Notes: a model not told the origin generated them from the letters alone. A DNA stretch of 64,000 nt from Eledone cirrhosa (GCA_964016885.1 OZ024743.1:351366204-351430203); one strand, 5' to 3'; counted from the first letter of the stretch, positions 34,606 through 46,168 are shown. A program made the numbers and translations.

Positions 34606-34683
<78 letters not shown>

Positions 34684-34684
34684 A

Positions 34685-35580
34685 TTATGAAGAGAGAAGA
34701 AACATTTAGATATAATTAGTAATAAAATGTATCATACCTAAACTGCTCCTAGATTCCTCGACTACGTAGTTTCGTGGCATAAACAAAAACAATACATCAT
34801 AAAGATATAGAGCCTTTGCGAGGTCTGCCGACTTATCAAGAGGATGCCTCATTTTACTAGCCTCAAGAACGCGTCTACACGACGTGAGAAAGAATCCCAA
34901 AAGGCGGAGGGGGAGATAGTCACGCAATATAACGGTCGAGAAACAGAGCTAAGCCTCCTATAACCCCGAAGAAAATACCACGGAGGCGGAGGGGGTATTT
35001 ATATCGAAGCCGTAGAAGAGGTGGTAAAGGAGGCGAGAAGTATGAGTAATGGCAGCTTTCCAGCAGTCACCACACTTCAAAGATTACTCGACCAGAGGGA
35101 GTTATGAACAATATATTTAGAAACACACAGATACATGCGGACACACACATATACATGAATGCATCCACATCCAACCGTGAGTTAATGGTGCCAACCTTAC
35201 CGATGTTGCTCAATGAATGACTGGGACAGACGCGTTGTTCAGGCTAGTAAAATGAGGTATCCTCTTGATAAGTCGGCAGACCTCGCAAAGGCTCTATATC
35301 TTTATGATGTACTGTTTTTGTTTATGCCACGAAACTACGTAGTCGAGGAATCTAGGAGCAGTTTAGGTATGATACATTTTATTACTAATTATATCTAAAT
35401 GTTTCTTCTCTCTTCATAATGTATTTTTAACTCTGATACTGGTTCAGTCTGGGTCAACCGGATTGGTCTGTCCCAGTCATTCATTGAGCAACATCGGTAA
35501 GGTTGGCACCATTAACTCACGGTTGGGTGTGGATGCATTCATGTATATGTGTGTGTCCGCATGTATCTGTGTGTTTCTAA

Positions 35581-35585
<5 letters not shown>
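34685..35585. repeat. interleaved inverted repeats (A-B-A'-B')
   Basis: 34685-34875 is inverted at 35236-35422, and 35106-35225 is inverted at 35466-35585, so the two pairs interlock instead of nesting. Short identical frames (..LDKSADLAKALYLYDVLFL..) arise from the A arms; no domain recognised. Confidence 0.9.
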
Positions 35586-35665
<80 letters not shown>

Positions 35666-35779
35666 ATATATATAGTAGAAGTAGAACATTGGGTGGTAAT
35701 ATCCGTAGTGGTAGAGCACTCAGTCCATGGGACGAGTTTGGTAGAAGTAATAACACAACAGTTAGTTCACCATACCGAG

Positions 35780-35864
<85 letters not shown>

Positions 35865-35870
35865 TTGAAA
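35585..35870. repeat. (AT)n/(GT)n, shared repeat, (AT)n(GA)n
   Basis: TA tract 35585-35646, GT to 35665; about 100 bp matching 14035-14085 inverted; TA tract 35784-35820 and GA tract 35821-35862. Confidence 0.9.
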
Positions 35871-36439
35871 CAGTAAAATATATATTACCATGTATTGATG
35901 ACATGTGTACTTCAATGGACAGAAAATGTCCCAGTAAAAGTCCTCTCCTCTGGTCAAACCTTCTAAGGCGACGTGTTTCTACTTGTTTCCTTCTAATCAA
36001 CTAATTAGATTACGTTGATAAAATATATCTTCTTTTAATTACTTTTTTTCGCAGACCTATACAAAGATGATTTAAATAAATACGAACACAAAGAAGGGAA
36101 ATTAATTACCAATATCATTTTTATCCTTATACATACACCATCATCATTATTGTCAACATTGTACTACTTTACCTTCTCCTACTCCTACTCCTCCTTCATC
36201 TTATCATCACCATTTTCATCATCGTAATTATCTTCCTCATCACCATCATCATCATCTTCATCATCATCATCAACAACAACATCATTATTATCATTATCAT
36301 TATCATTACCCCCTTCTTTCTCCTCATCATTCTAATATCATCGTCATCAACCTCGTCGTTGGATTCATCATCATCATCCTCATTACTTGTAGAAATAACA
36401 AATGCAATAGCAACAGTTAACTAATCAATCTTTTTCGGA
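35871..36439. other. no gene; (TCA/TCC)n-rich DNA
   Basis: 36130-36390 is an imperfect trinucleotide TCA/TCC/TTA array. No coding signal. Confidence 0.7.
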
Positions 36440-37190
36440 GAACTTTTGGTCCACGGCCCAAGGATAACTGCCAGAAATCTCGGGTTTGACAGTGCTACCG
36501 GGGAACATTGTCAGTTCGGGATAAACTCTGTTCGATGGCGATGAAATTGTCCTGCATGCACACGTCGAGTATCCGAACATTAATGATTTGTGGATTTATG
36601 TCGAACATCTGCTGTCGTGTGTAGGACTAATTCGGCTATCAACTGAGGCCATTACGGATATTACCCCGCCGCCTTCCTTTAGCCGAGGAGAGCATGTAGT
36701 TTTTATCTGCGTGGTAGCCATGGCAAAAGAGGTTGTGTGTTGGAAGCATTAGAAAGGTTTGAATACAAGCACCTTCCTCTTCAGCGAAGCCCTGGTTAAC
36801 TTTTTCAGGTTTTACTTGAAAAGGAAAGTGCTGCCTTCCAAGCAATTTGTTGAAAGGAGGGTGAGAGAGGCGAGTATGTCCTGAGTGAATGGGCCTGCTC
36901 TGAATATGCGCCTGTAGATTGAAGGAGCAAAGCCAGGAGAAGGCACATATCCTAGCGGTCGTGGTGACCTTGGATTTTTGTGGGCTTTCTCCAGGTGCGA
37001 TACTCGGAAGTCTCCCTACTGGAGAATTTATTTTCTTTTGAATTTTTACATGCTTTCTCTGTTTTTTTACATCATTTTTACGCGTGAAAATACACACTGT
37101 ACTGTCCTGTCACGTCCTGTGCCGCCCTTAATATTTTCTTAATACGAGCCCTATCTGGCTAATAAAGAAATTATTATTATCATTATTATT
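36440..37190 (+). pseudogene. Tx1-like LINE, 5'-truncated copy
   Basis: Encodes, with stops, the zinc-binding and C-terminal blocks (PPPSF, VAMAKEVVC, FRFYLKRKV, KQFVERRVREASM). It ends GGCTAATAAAGAAATTATTA, a polyadenylation-type end followed by (TTA)n. Confidence 0.8.
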
Positions 37191-37200
37191 ATTAATTATT

Positions 37201-37292
37201 TTACGGGGTCGATAAAATAAAGTAACTCACTGAAGTCGATTTAATCGACTTTCAATTCCCCCATATTGTTGGCCTTGTGCCTAAATAAGAAA
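37201..37292 (+). mobile_element. SINE, body and tail only
   Basis: ACGGGGTCGATAAAATAAAG to GGCCTTGTGCCTAAATAAGA; carries the GTCGATTTAATCGACTTTC subfamily insert; the tRNA head is missing. Confidence 0.88.
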
Positions 37293-37305
37293 CCATTATT
37301 ATTAT

Positions 37306-37488
37306 TGACAGTATCGGTTGAGGGTCGGACGCCATGCTTTGACGCATAGAGTTACGGCCGTTGCCATTCTGAGTTCAAATCCCACCGAGGTTAACTTTGC
37401 TTTCATCCTTACGGGGTCGATAAAATAAAGTACCAGAAATGCACCGGGTAATTGCTGGCCTTGTGCCTAAAGTAGAAACAATTATTAT
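37306..37488 (+). mobile_element. cephalopod SINE, full length
   Basis: Head ACAGTATCGGTTGAGGGTCG, B-box GAGTTCAAATCCC, body, tail GTAGAAACAATTATTAT. Confidence 0.93.
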
Positions 37489-39119
37489 CGCTTTCTGTCA
37501 TAAATTGCTCAGTAAGTTTGTTCTATTTTCACACTGTTATTCCACCTATCGTATTGAACGTTTGTGACTGTTTTGTAATTAGACTAATCAGTATTTTCGT
37601 GAACTAGTTAGTTTAGCTCTGCCTGCCGCCCTTGGGGGCTAAACCTGTCTTTGTTTATCAAACGCGCCCCTAAATTTTTGTGGCAATGAAGATGGCTATT
37701 ATAAGAGTAGGATGCATAAATGGCCTAGTGTCTTCTTGGAGACGAGGTCGCTTGCTGAATGACCTTTGGTCACTAGATATGTATGTGACTGCCGTTAAGT
37801 AGCCCAGGATTTCCGACACATGTGAACTAGCCCCCACTTTCAATGACTATAAGATCTTCGTATCTCTTAGTCAGTCGGGAATGGGAGGCGAGGTGGCAGT
37901 GCTATTTAGGAAAGGCCTGTATTTCGAGGTACGGATGATCTTCCTTGACTCAGTCTGTAAGTTGGTTCCCTTAGTCAGATGGCCGTCCATGCCTCGACCG
38001 TGGTTGGATCACTGGATTTCTTCAGGCGTCAGGAAGCCCCTCTAGGAACGTCTTGCCGTTTGCTGTTAGTGGGTTACTGGAACGGCATCATGGATGCACG
38101 CTATGTGGGAGTAGCAGATGAAATCGGGGGTGCAAAAGCCTCAAATACCTGATCAGGCAATTCTAACTGTCTGATAGGTACCGACTAGATTTCTCGAATA
38201 CGCCAGGGTGACCTGAGCAATGGCATAGGGTCATCTAGATCGTATACATCAGGGTTTTCATTATATTTGCTGATAGCGATAGCATAGAATGTCCACAATT
38301 CCAAACAGTCACCTATTCAGAGCACGCATTCGTGATCTCAATGGTCAACCTAAATAGAACACGTAGGCAGGAATCTAGTTACTGGAAGTTTAATGCGTTC
38401 CTCCTGGCATGTAAAGCTTAGAGCGATCGGATTAGCACTTTAGTTAAGCAAACGTTGACAGAGGCAATCATAAACAAGAGGTTGTGGGATATTCTCAAGA
38501 GAGAGATTAGAGTAGAATCAATAGCTTTTACTAAAGATGTAGCAATAGTAAAAATAGAAAGGAGGGTGAGTTAGTAGCTAAATTAGAAGAGACGATTAGA
38601 GTTGACATTGCAACCGTCGTACTAACTGCGAGAATGGCACTAAACAATATCTTCAATGCGAAACACAAAGGCTGCATTGTCAGAGCTAAGGCATGTAATC
38701 TAAGAAACGAGAGAACAAAAGCTATTCAATGGGCCTGAGTGGAAGATGTGCAGCGAGGCAACAAAAGCACATTTCCGTCTTTCAGTGCGTTCTGGCCGAT
38801 TTCAAACAGATGTGTGCGTCTCTTCGCCACCACTTTGCACGTCTGTTCATGGAGAACGGAGTGTCGGAGATGGTAGGGACTTCAATTCCTACCTAAACGG
38901 CCTGCTGTGACTTCCGCGACTAATGCAGACTACTGCGAAATGCCAATAACATTAGCTGAGATACAGGAAGCCCTGGTCGACTGTACGGGGGGGGGGGCAA
39001 ATCGCTAGGTTTGGATGGTCTGTCCTACGAGTTTTACGTAGATATACAAGACTTGTTCTCCGATTTCCTCGAAGCCGACTACTGCAACTAACAGCGCTGA
39101 ATGGGAGAATATCCAGCCC

Positions 39120-39765
39120 TGTGAGTTGGGACGCAGTCACACTGATGAGGAAAGACGAGAACAATAGGTATGTTTTAGACAACTTCAGTCCCATAACTCT
39201 GCTAAACACTGAGTTTAAGATTTTGGTCAAGGTGCTAGCAACGGGATTGGTGCGTGTCATCAAAATCCTAGTAAAGGGGGAGCAGACGCGCAATCACGAC
39301 GAGGTCTATACACGACAACTCCTACTTCATGCGATACATAATAGAAAGGGTAGGAAGTAAACTTGGCTTCGGTGGGGCTCTGATCAATTTAGATCAATCG
39401 AAAGATTTCTATATGATCGACTATCGATACCTAGACTCTGTCCTCAAGGCCCCTGGCTTCGGTCTCGTCTTCAAAGGTTGGATCGCTGCAATACACAGCG
39501 ACATCTGCTCGATGGTCAAAGTCAACAGCCACCGGTCGGAACCGTTCCAGATCATGTGATCGGTCTGTCAAGGGTGTCCTCTCTCATCCTTTCTTTACGT
39601 ACTGACTCTGGAGCCATTACTACAGAAGCTCGAAGTGATTCAAGGCATCCCACTCGAACCGACACGTGGAATTACAGCGTCGACATATACGGACCACGCC
39701 ACCGTGATTGCGTCGGAAATCGAAGTGGTCAGCAAATTCTTAAAGGAATATGAAAGATTGAAATC
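39120..39765 (+). pseudogene. Tx1-like LINE reverse transcriptase, catalytic motif lost
   Basis: NFSPITLLNTEFKILVKVLA, then motif A ALINLDQSKDFYMIDYRYL, FGLVFKGWIAAIHSDI; after a frameshift, motif B CQGCPLSSFLYVLTLEPLL; motif C reads TYTDHATVI where the family has YADD. The second catalytic Asp is therefore His, on top of the frameshift. Confidence 0.85.
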
Positions 39766-40250
39766 AGCAAAGTCGGAAGTGCGGTCAGATGGACCTGACC
39801 GAGATGCGTGCAGAGCGACGAAACCGTTCTGCATGCACTCGTCTAGTGTCTGTGCATTACTGACTTGTGGAGTTTTGTCGAACAGCTATTATCACGTGCA
39901 GGACGGATCCGACTATCGACCGAGTCCATCGTGAAGATCGCCCCGTCGCCATTTTTTAGTTGAGAAGAACATGTAGTTTTCTTCTGCTTGGTGACTGTAA
40001 TGAAAGAGATTGTGTGGTGGATGGGGTTGAAAGGAATGAAGACAGACACTTTTCTCTTCGACCAAGACCTCATCAACTTTTTCAAGATCCACTTGGAAAT
40101 GATAGTGAGGATGGAGAGAGAAGTCCCCCCTCCCTTGTACATGTGTTAATAGATGGGTCAATTTAGTGAGGGTGGCGCACGCGATTGGGCCTACTCTGAC
40201 CATTCGCATATATGCTTTGTAGTTTAGAGAGGAGACAGGCGCTCCCCTAG
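39766..40250 (+). pseudogene. Tx1-like LINE zinc-binding and C-terminal region
   Basis: Corresponds to 6880-7140, 36530-36900 and 40622-40880: CRATKPFCMHSS-type zinc knuckle remnant, then the VTVMKEIVWWM / KTDTFLFDQDLINFFKIHLE block. Frames are broken. Confidence 0.75.
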
Positions 40251-40352
40251 GGTGCTCTTGGAGAGTTGGTGGCTTAGGACTGGTGAGGTTCCTATGTCAC
40301 CCCTGGGTAGTACTCTCTCCTTTTGGGGAATTTTCATTGTGATGTATCGTGA

Positions 40353-40535
40353 ATTGGCAGTATCGGTAGAGGGTTGGACGCCATGCTTTCTAGCATAGTT
40401 ACGTCCCTTTACAGTCTGAGTTCAAATCCCGCCGAGGTTAACTTTGCCTTTCATCCTTACGGGGTCGATAAAATAAAGTTCCAGTAATGTACTGGGTAAT
40501 TGCTGGCCTTGTGCCTAAAGTAGAAACAGTTATTT
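40353..40535 (+). mobile_element. cephalopod SINE nested in the Tx1-like LINE 3' UTR
   Basis: Complete copy from ATTGGCAGTATCGG to GTAGAAACAGTTATT. The LINE 3' UTR continues on both sides, so the SINE is the younger insertion. Confidence 0.9.
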
Positions 40536-40621
40536 GTTTTTACTCGAATTTTTGTAGACCCCACCCCCACTATCATTGTATTGTCCCCTACGTGTCCGCC
40601 TTTATGTCCAATAAAGAAACC

Positions 40622-41149
40622 ATTAGCCAGGAAGGGCAGGCAGCTTTTATCTGTCTGGTGGCCATGGCGAAAGAGATCGTGTGGTGGACGCGTTTGAAAG
40701 GGTTGAAGACGAGCACTTACCTCTTCGATAATGCCCTGATTAACCTTTTCAAATTTCATTTGAAAAGGAAAATCAGGGTGGAGAGGGAAGTGCTCTCTTC
40801 CCAGCATTTTGTTGAAAGATGGGAGAGAGAGGCAAGCATGGCCCGAGTGAATGGGCCTGCTCTAAGTATGCGCCTGTAAATTGAAGGTGGAAAACTGGGA
40901 GAGGCCACTTTCCCTGGTGGTAAGGGTCACCGTGGCTTTTTAATGGGCTTTCTCCACGACTGTCCTTCGGAAGTCTCCCCCCTATTGGGGAATTTTCCTT
41001 TGTTTCTTTTTGTCATGTTCTTTGTTTTCTTTTTCTTTTTCTTTTTCTTTTTCTTTTTCTTTACACGCAGAAATGCCCATTTGTACCGTCCTGTGCTGTC
41101 CTTAATGTTATACTTTATGTCAACCTTCATGGTTAATAAAGAAAACTGT

Positions 41150-41150
<1 letters not shown>
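40622..41150 (+). pseudogene. Tx1-like LINE, 5'-truncated copy, best-preserved C-terminus
   Basis: Open through GQAAFICLVAMAKEIVWWT, LKTSTYLFDNALINLFKFHL, VEREVLSSQHFVERWEREAS, MARVNGPALSMRL stop (40879), then a 3' UTR and GGTTAATAAAGAAAACTG. Its start coincides with the internal position GCCAGGAAGGGCAGG, a typical 5' truncation. Confidence 0.88.
41019..41064. repeat. (TTTTC)n microsatellite in the LINE 3' UTR
   Basis: Seven or so CTTTTT/CTTTTC units. Confidence 0.9.

Positions 41151-41202
<52 letters not shown>
41147..41202. repeat. (TCA)n tail of the LINE copy
   Basis: Seventeen or so perfect TCA units immediately after the polyadenylation-like site; serves as the LINE 3' tail. Confidence 0.95.
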
Positions 41203-41439
41203 TACCATTACTGTTTAGTCAGGGAGGGAAGGTTTGTGTCCATGACTTTTTTCAGACCTGCGGAAACATAGTTAGAATCCTTGCTACGGAGTGGCCTCGG
41301 CTAAAGGCACACAAGAGCCAAGTGGGAGTCTGAAACTGTATGAAGTATTATATCTACCACCCAGAACGCGAGGATTCGAAGGAAATACCGCAAGGCATTT
41401 CTCCGGGAGCTCTAGCAATTCCACTAACCCATTGCCATT

Positions 41440-41840
41440 GACTAATCCTCTATTTCTTCGACCTCGAAAAGATTAAAGTCAAAATTGCCCTGTAAGAGAC
41501 TTGAATTCAGGAAGCAGGGAACTAGTACAAAAGCTGAAAGGCATTTTGCCCTAGACTCTGACAAGTCAGGCAGCTCTGACAGCTCTGTCAATTTGCTGCC
41601 TTAGGTGATGAATTAAGAAAGCATCAATTGAAGTGTTAATATATAAAATTATTTACACAATATACAGAGAATAAGGTGGCCAATTGGCTGAGTCGTTAGA
41701 ACGTCGAATGGAATGTTTTGCAGTATTCGGTCTGACACTCTGCACTCAATGACTTCAAAATCAGTCGTAGTCAACTTTGCCTTTCACCCTTTCAAGGTCG
41801 ATAAAAAAACTACCAGCCCAGTACTGGGTGGATTTTTCCT
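41440..41840. mobile_element. two decayed SINE copies
   Basis: 41455-41600 (minus) has GACTTGAATTCAGG and TCAGGCAGCTCTGACAGCTC remnants. 41676-41835 (plus) has a tRNA-like head (GGCTGAGTCGTTAGAACGTC) and the body AACTTTGCCTTTCACC..GTCGATAAAA..CCAGTACTGGG. Confidence 0.6.
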
Positions 41841-41994
41841 CTACATCTCTTTCTCACTTCTTCCCTGTCATCTCTCTCCTTCACTGGAAGAAAACGGCTG
41901 TGTTCATACCTGGAGAGTTCGTGACTTCGTTTCCCGGTCACACGTTATGTCTTTAAGCATGGTATTTTATTTCACGTTGCTTCAGTTCACTCAG

Positions 41995-42075
41995 CTGGCA
42001 AAAATGAGTTGTACCTGTAAATCAAAGGGCCAGACATGTCACACACTGTGTCATATTGAATCTCCCTGAGAACTG
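41995..42075 (+). repeat. dispersed repeat fragment related to 337-437
   Basis: TACCTGTAAATCAAAGGGCC, then CACACACTGTGTCA and GAATCTCCCTGAGAACTGCG: the portion I recall as upstream part of the same octopus repeat. Confidence 0.55.
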
Positions 42076-42240
42076 CGTTAAAGTTCTCGCCATAGAAGTT
42101 GAAGACAGAGGCTTTGTGGGTAAATCTGCCTATAATCTCATGAAACAACTCTCAATCTCTGGGAAGACAAAGACCAAAGCCCTTAAGGCAATATCCGAAG
42201 TAGCGGAAAGGAGTTCCAGCTAGATCTCGTCGAGGAGGAA
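42076..42240 (+). pseudogene. retroelement-type ORF fragment
   Basis: Reads VLAIEVEDRGFVGKSAYNLM, then SGKTKTKALKAISEVAERSS and a stop. The EVGxRGFV..S..LL / K..KA...L...AERSS pattern is a C-terminal segment I associate with metazoan retroelement ORFs; class uncertain. Confidence 0.4.
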
Positions 42241-42649
42241 TAAAAACGACCTCCATACTATGTGATAGGTATCGAGTTTGTATTTTAACGCACTCCGAGT
42301 GAAGTAATTCTGAGTCACTCAGCGACAGTACTGGCGACAGTATGTTGATGTCTCACCGCTACCATGACTATTTATTTTCAAATTCAAGAAAGCGTTTAAA
42401 TATAAGTTTGAAAGCAGAGGCAACATAAAGTAGTTACAGCTAGATCCTGTCAACAAAATCCCCATACGGTTTAAATACACAGCAAGTTTCCGATTTCCAA
42501 ATGGCTAAATATCAGCAGAAGAGCACCCAGGAGTTATGACCTGGAGTGTAAGAAGTTAAGGGCCAAAACACTCGCTTGAGGAAGGGGGTTCTTTTCTGAA
42601 TACCTTCTGCTGTCGGGCTCTCCTGAGAAATATCTTACCACAGAGTACA
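42241..42649. other. no feature recognised
   Basis: Unclassified, no ORF. Confidence 0.4.
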
Positions 42650-42750
42650 TGTCTGTGGAATGCTCAGACACTTACACGTTAATTTTATGAGCAGGTTATT
42701 CGGTTGATCGTTTCAACTGAAACACTTGTCATCAGAACCGCCGGAGGGTC
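42650..42750 (+). repeat. dispersed repeat fragment (family of 337-437)
   Basis: GTCTGTGGAATGCTCAGACA, ACGTTAATTTTATGAGCAGG and TTGTCATCAGAACCGCCGGA align in order with 337-437. Confidence 0.7.
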
Positions 42751-43272
42751 AACAACAACAATAGACAATAGATATAAATAGATGAATAGATTTAGATAAT
42801 CTATATAAAATGTAAAAATATATTAAATATTTTTAGTATAATCATTAAAACAGTAATACTTTATAGTATTTAGTTTCGTATTTCTCTATTCCTTATATAC
42901 ACGAAAGAAATTTGTTTAATGTTTACAAACATCACACTTATTTTAATTCTAGAATTGTATGTTTGGGTCCGTAATTAAAGCTGATCATAATCAACCAGGC
43001 CTCTATAACTTCTCTAAGTCTCTCCCTCTCCTGATATGGGGTTTTGTTCGAATGTCATCAGTATTACGAGTATTGTGTTCTGATTTGAAACACTGCTTTT
43101 CATTCTTCCAGGGTCGATAAGTAAAATGCCATTTAAGCACTGACACGATGTAGTCGATAATACCTTCATAAAATATTGGATGCATTATGCCGAAATTAGA
43201 AAACAATATTGAGCTACTGCTCAATGATTCTGAAACATAATATCATTAAAAAATTGTTAAAATAAAAATAAT
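42751..43272. other. no feature recognised
   Basis: AT-rich sequence; one 73-codon minus frame (43224-43003) without a domain. Confidence 0.4.
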
Positions 43273-43427
43273 GATTTCTACTATAGGCCAGGAATTTTGG
43301 GACAGGGGAAAATCGACTAAATCGACCCCAGTGCATTACTGGTACTTTATTTTATCGATCTCGTAAGGATGAAAGGCAAGGCTAACCTCGTCGGGATTAG
43401 AACTCAGGCTGTAAAGGGCCGTAACAA
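43273..43427 (-). mobile_element. SINE, subfamily with GTCGATT insert, head degraded
   Basis: Antisense copy: ATTTCTACTATAGGCCAGGA, AAATCGACTAAATCGACCCC insert, body, and GGGATTAGAACTCAG (B-box with one change). Confidence 0.85.
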
Positions 43428-43482
43428 TAATGATCTAATAAAATATCCATGATTATTAATAACAAATAAGGGGTTTTCGGAT

Positions 43483-43695
43483 AACAGTATCGGTACCGCA
43501 TCGGACAAAGTGCTTTGCAGCGTATAGTTACGATCCTTTACGTTCTGAATTCAAATCCCACCGAGGTTAGCTTTACCCTTCATCCTTACGGAGTAGACAA
43601 AATAAAGTACCATTAACCCACTGGGTCGATTTACACAACATTCCCCTTCTTCCCTTCAAATTGCTGGCTTTGTGCCAAAAGTAGAAACAATTATT
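43483..43695 (+). mobile_element. SINE, longer subfamily
   Basis: AACAGTATCGGTACC head, GAATTCAAATCCC B-box, CACTGGGTCGATTTACACAA insert, tail TTTGTGCCAAAAGTAGAAAC. Confidence 0.85.
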
Positions 43696-43720
43696 AACAA
43701 CAAATAACGGGCGGTCACAT

Positions 43721-43928
43721 AACAGTATCGGTGGAGCATCAGACAAAATGCTTTGTAGTATTTAGTTACGAGTTTCTACGTTCAGAGTTCAAATCCCACC
43801 AAAGTCAACTTTGCTTTTCATCCTTCCCGTGTTGATAAAATAAGTACTGGTCAAATACTGGCATTGATTTAATTGACTTTGTCCTCCACCAAATGGATGG
43901 TCTTGTGCCTAAATTAGAAATTATTAAC
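43721..43928 (+). mobile_element. SINE, longer subfamily, diverged
   Basis: Same architecture as the preceding copy and only 25 bp away; GTTCAAATCCC B-box intact; tail GTCTTGTGCCTAAATTAGAA. Confidence 0.85.
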
Positions 43929-44007
43929 AATAAATAAACAAACAAACACTATTAACACTGTTAAGCCAACATAAACTGTGTATTTACTATGAGACTATCA
44001 TGGACAC

Positions 44008-44285
44008 TGGCATGTCCGAGTGGTTAAGAATTTCACATCGTTTCTGATTTCGATCTACAACGTGGATTTTTGTGAGCGAAAATTAGCAACTGCATGGGGG
44101 CTCGTTACGTAAAACTTTCCTACAGCGCCTTTAGCGAAAGCAATCCTATTGTAAAAATTTTAGCTTCTCCCCGTCTGCGAGTATCTTCCTCTCTTCCCAC
44201 AACCAGTCACCGAAGCTTATTAAAAGGTCATAGCACTGCCCTGTCTAAGGAATTACGCAAAACAAAAAATAACTTCTGTTAATTT
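44008..44285 (+). mobile_element. tRNA-Ser/Leu-like SINE head, degenerate
   Basis: GCATGTCCGAGTGGTTAAGA is a good A-box region, but the B-box (GATTTCGATC) and acceptor pairing are poor, so it is a SINE-type pseudo-tRNA. Downstream sequence to 44285 has a 62-codon frame of no known meaning. Confidence 0.5.
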
Positions 44286-44611
44286 CCCTCCATGACAATC
44301 CTTCAATTGCAAATAGTCTCTTGGGAGTTTAGGAATTAAAATAAAATATGTTTTTAATGCCAGAATGAAGAACATTTAGCATGTGAGAGCAGTTAACCGG
44401 CTCAACCTATATAATTTATTTGCAGAAACAAAACAGAAAATATACAAACATAAGAAGCCATGCCATTTAAAATAAAATGTATATGATATTAGTCAATGAT
44501 ATGCACTTACCTTTTTCATAAACAATTTTTACTTGAGTGTTGTATACATATATATATATAGATATATATATATATAGAGAGAGAGAGAGACATAAAGTCT
44601 ATGTGAGACTA

Positions 44612-44815
44612 TTAGTAGAATCGGTAGCGCTTCGGCCAAAATACTCGTGGTTCTTAGTTACGGTTCTTTATGTTCTGAGTTGAAATTCCACCGTGTTTAA
44701 CTTTGCCTCCAAATCTTCGAGGATCGTACAATAAGTCAAGCATAGGGGTTGATGAAATAAATACCAGTTGAGTACTTTGATTGGTATAATCGCCTGTTCC
44801 ACCACACCAAAGGGT
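44612..44815 (+). mobile_element. SINE, old diverged copy
   Basis: TAGAATCGGTAGCGCTTCGG head, GAGTTGAAATTCC B-box, AACTTTGCC, GGGGTTGATGAAATAAATAC and a CCACCAAAG end. Confidence 0.7.
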
Positions 44816-45264
44816 GAGTAGAGCTAATCACCCCTTGATGGATACTTCTGTCACCAAAACGTCAAGCAATTGACTGCGTTTTCCTTCCCTATTGCGTTAA
44901 ACAGTAAATAGTAGTATTATATATACATTTCTATAAAATATATATTCATGTATATGATATTAGATATATATACATAATCAGTCTGTATATTATATTTTTT
45001 CTTTATTCTGAATTCGATTATATATATGTTATAGGTGTAATGTGTGGTTGTAGAAGAAGAATACACGATAAGATACCAACCAGCAGCATTGGTTGAACAC
45101 AAAATAATTATTTCAGTATTGTTGTTACCTTTAACATAAAGGATTAGGACCAGGAATCGGGGATTTGAGTTAATACGATCTAATTAAAAAATGAAACGAC
45201 TGAACGGCCGAAATATTGAAAAAAAATTAAGCAGATACATAAACATACAAGAACACATACACAT
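44816..45264. other. no gene recognised
   Basis: AT-rich unclassified sequence up to the GT tract. Confidence 0.4.
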
Positions 45265-45340
45265 ATGTGTGTGTGTGTGTGTGTGTTTGTGTGTTTGTGT
45301 GTGTGGGTGTGTGTGGGTGGGTGTATGTGTGTGTGTGTGT

Positions 45341-45404
<64 letters not shown>
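45265..45404. repeat. (GT)n microsatellite
   Basis: About 140 bases of TG with a few TTTG and GGG interruptions, directly upstream of the PLE coding region. Confidence 0.97.
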
Positions 45405-45405
<1 letters not shown>

Positions 45406-45457
45406 ATAATGCTAAACAATGAAAGAATAAGACAAGGTTCAGTAGTTAATTAATCCA

Positions 45458-46168
45458 TTGTTTTACGTTTCAGAGGGCAAAAAAATGTCGATGGCAATTA
45501 TGCAACTCCATACCATTAACCACGAAAAAGACCATTCATTTTGCAGACTAGCATCAGAAACAATGGATCGGATTTTCGATGGACAATTCTGTTCTGATTC
45601 TAATGACTACTTTAATATTAAATCACGCAAATACCCACCTAGAGTTAAGGATGTGGCCCACTTCGAATTAGACCTAGTTGACATGATTAATGCCCTAAAT
45701 TTCCGTAAGTACAACAACAATTTTCAATCCAAACTCTTTAACGACATTTCTAATTTTAAATGCTCTAAAAATACTTTCGCGTTTTCTGACAAAACCAAAA
45801 ATCTTTATGAAGTAAATGACAATTTGTATAACCAACTATTAACAGATAGCATCACTGCTAAATACCAAAAAGCTAACATTAATACTTATAATATCATTAA
45901 TAATGAAGCTAAAGCCCTAGCTAGTACTTTAAAAATTGATAACCGAACTGAAAGCCTAGCCAAAAGTAAAGAATATATTACCCTTAAAGACTATAAATTA
46001 CACTTTACTAATCGACCTAGTTGTAGACTAATTAACCCTGCTAAATCTGAAATTGGTCTTGCGAGTAAAAAAATCCTAAGAAACATAATACTTCAAATAA
46101 GAAGTAAGACTGACTTATCCCAATGGTTAAATACTTCCTCTGTTATATCCTGGTTTAATAATATATAA
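45458..46168 (+). pseudogene. PLE N-terminal and finger domain
   Basis: 236 codons, intact frame. VKDVAHFELDLVDMINALNF, FAFSDKTKNLYEV, YITLKDYKLHFTNRPSCRLI, NPAKSEIGLASKKILR: the pre-palm blocks of this PLE lineage. A TAA then interrupts the protein before motif A. Confidence 0.88.

Larger units (their letters stand above)
32040..34690 (+). mobile_element. CR1/Jockey-group LINE, frameshifted and internally deleted
   Basis: Non-LTR element: apurinic endonuclease (32085-32600), RT (32617-33872), C-terminal domain (33839-34525), a short 3' UTR with CCAGGTGGTGCTATTAAGTT, then an (AC)n(AT)n tail. Its 3' UTR is the source family of the segment inside the GPCR frame. Confidence 0.93.
37489..40617 (+). 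mobile_element. L1-Tx1-like LINE, near full length, dead, SINE inserted in 3' UTR
   Basis: A ~190 bp 5' region, endonuclease start at about 37690-37960 (IRVGCINGLVSSWRRGRLLN; a GMGGEVAVLFRKGL block), decayed middle, RT at 39120-39760, zinc-binding and C-terminal region to about 40210. The 3' UTR is split by a SINE (40353-40535) and resumes to CCAATAAAGAAACCATTA at 40608-40625. Numerous stops. Confidence 0.85.

Noticed and set aside
42700..42745. Additional hammerhead candidate (CTGATGA..GAAAC on the minus strand)
   Set aside because: It lies in a dispersed non-PLE repeat; stem II does not close next to GAAA and no NUH or stem I partner follows.
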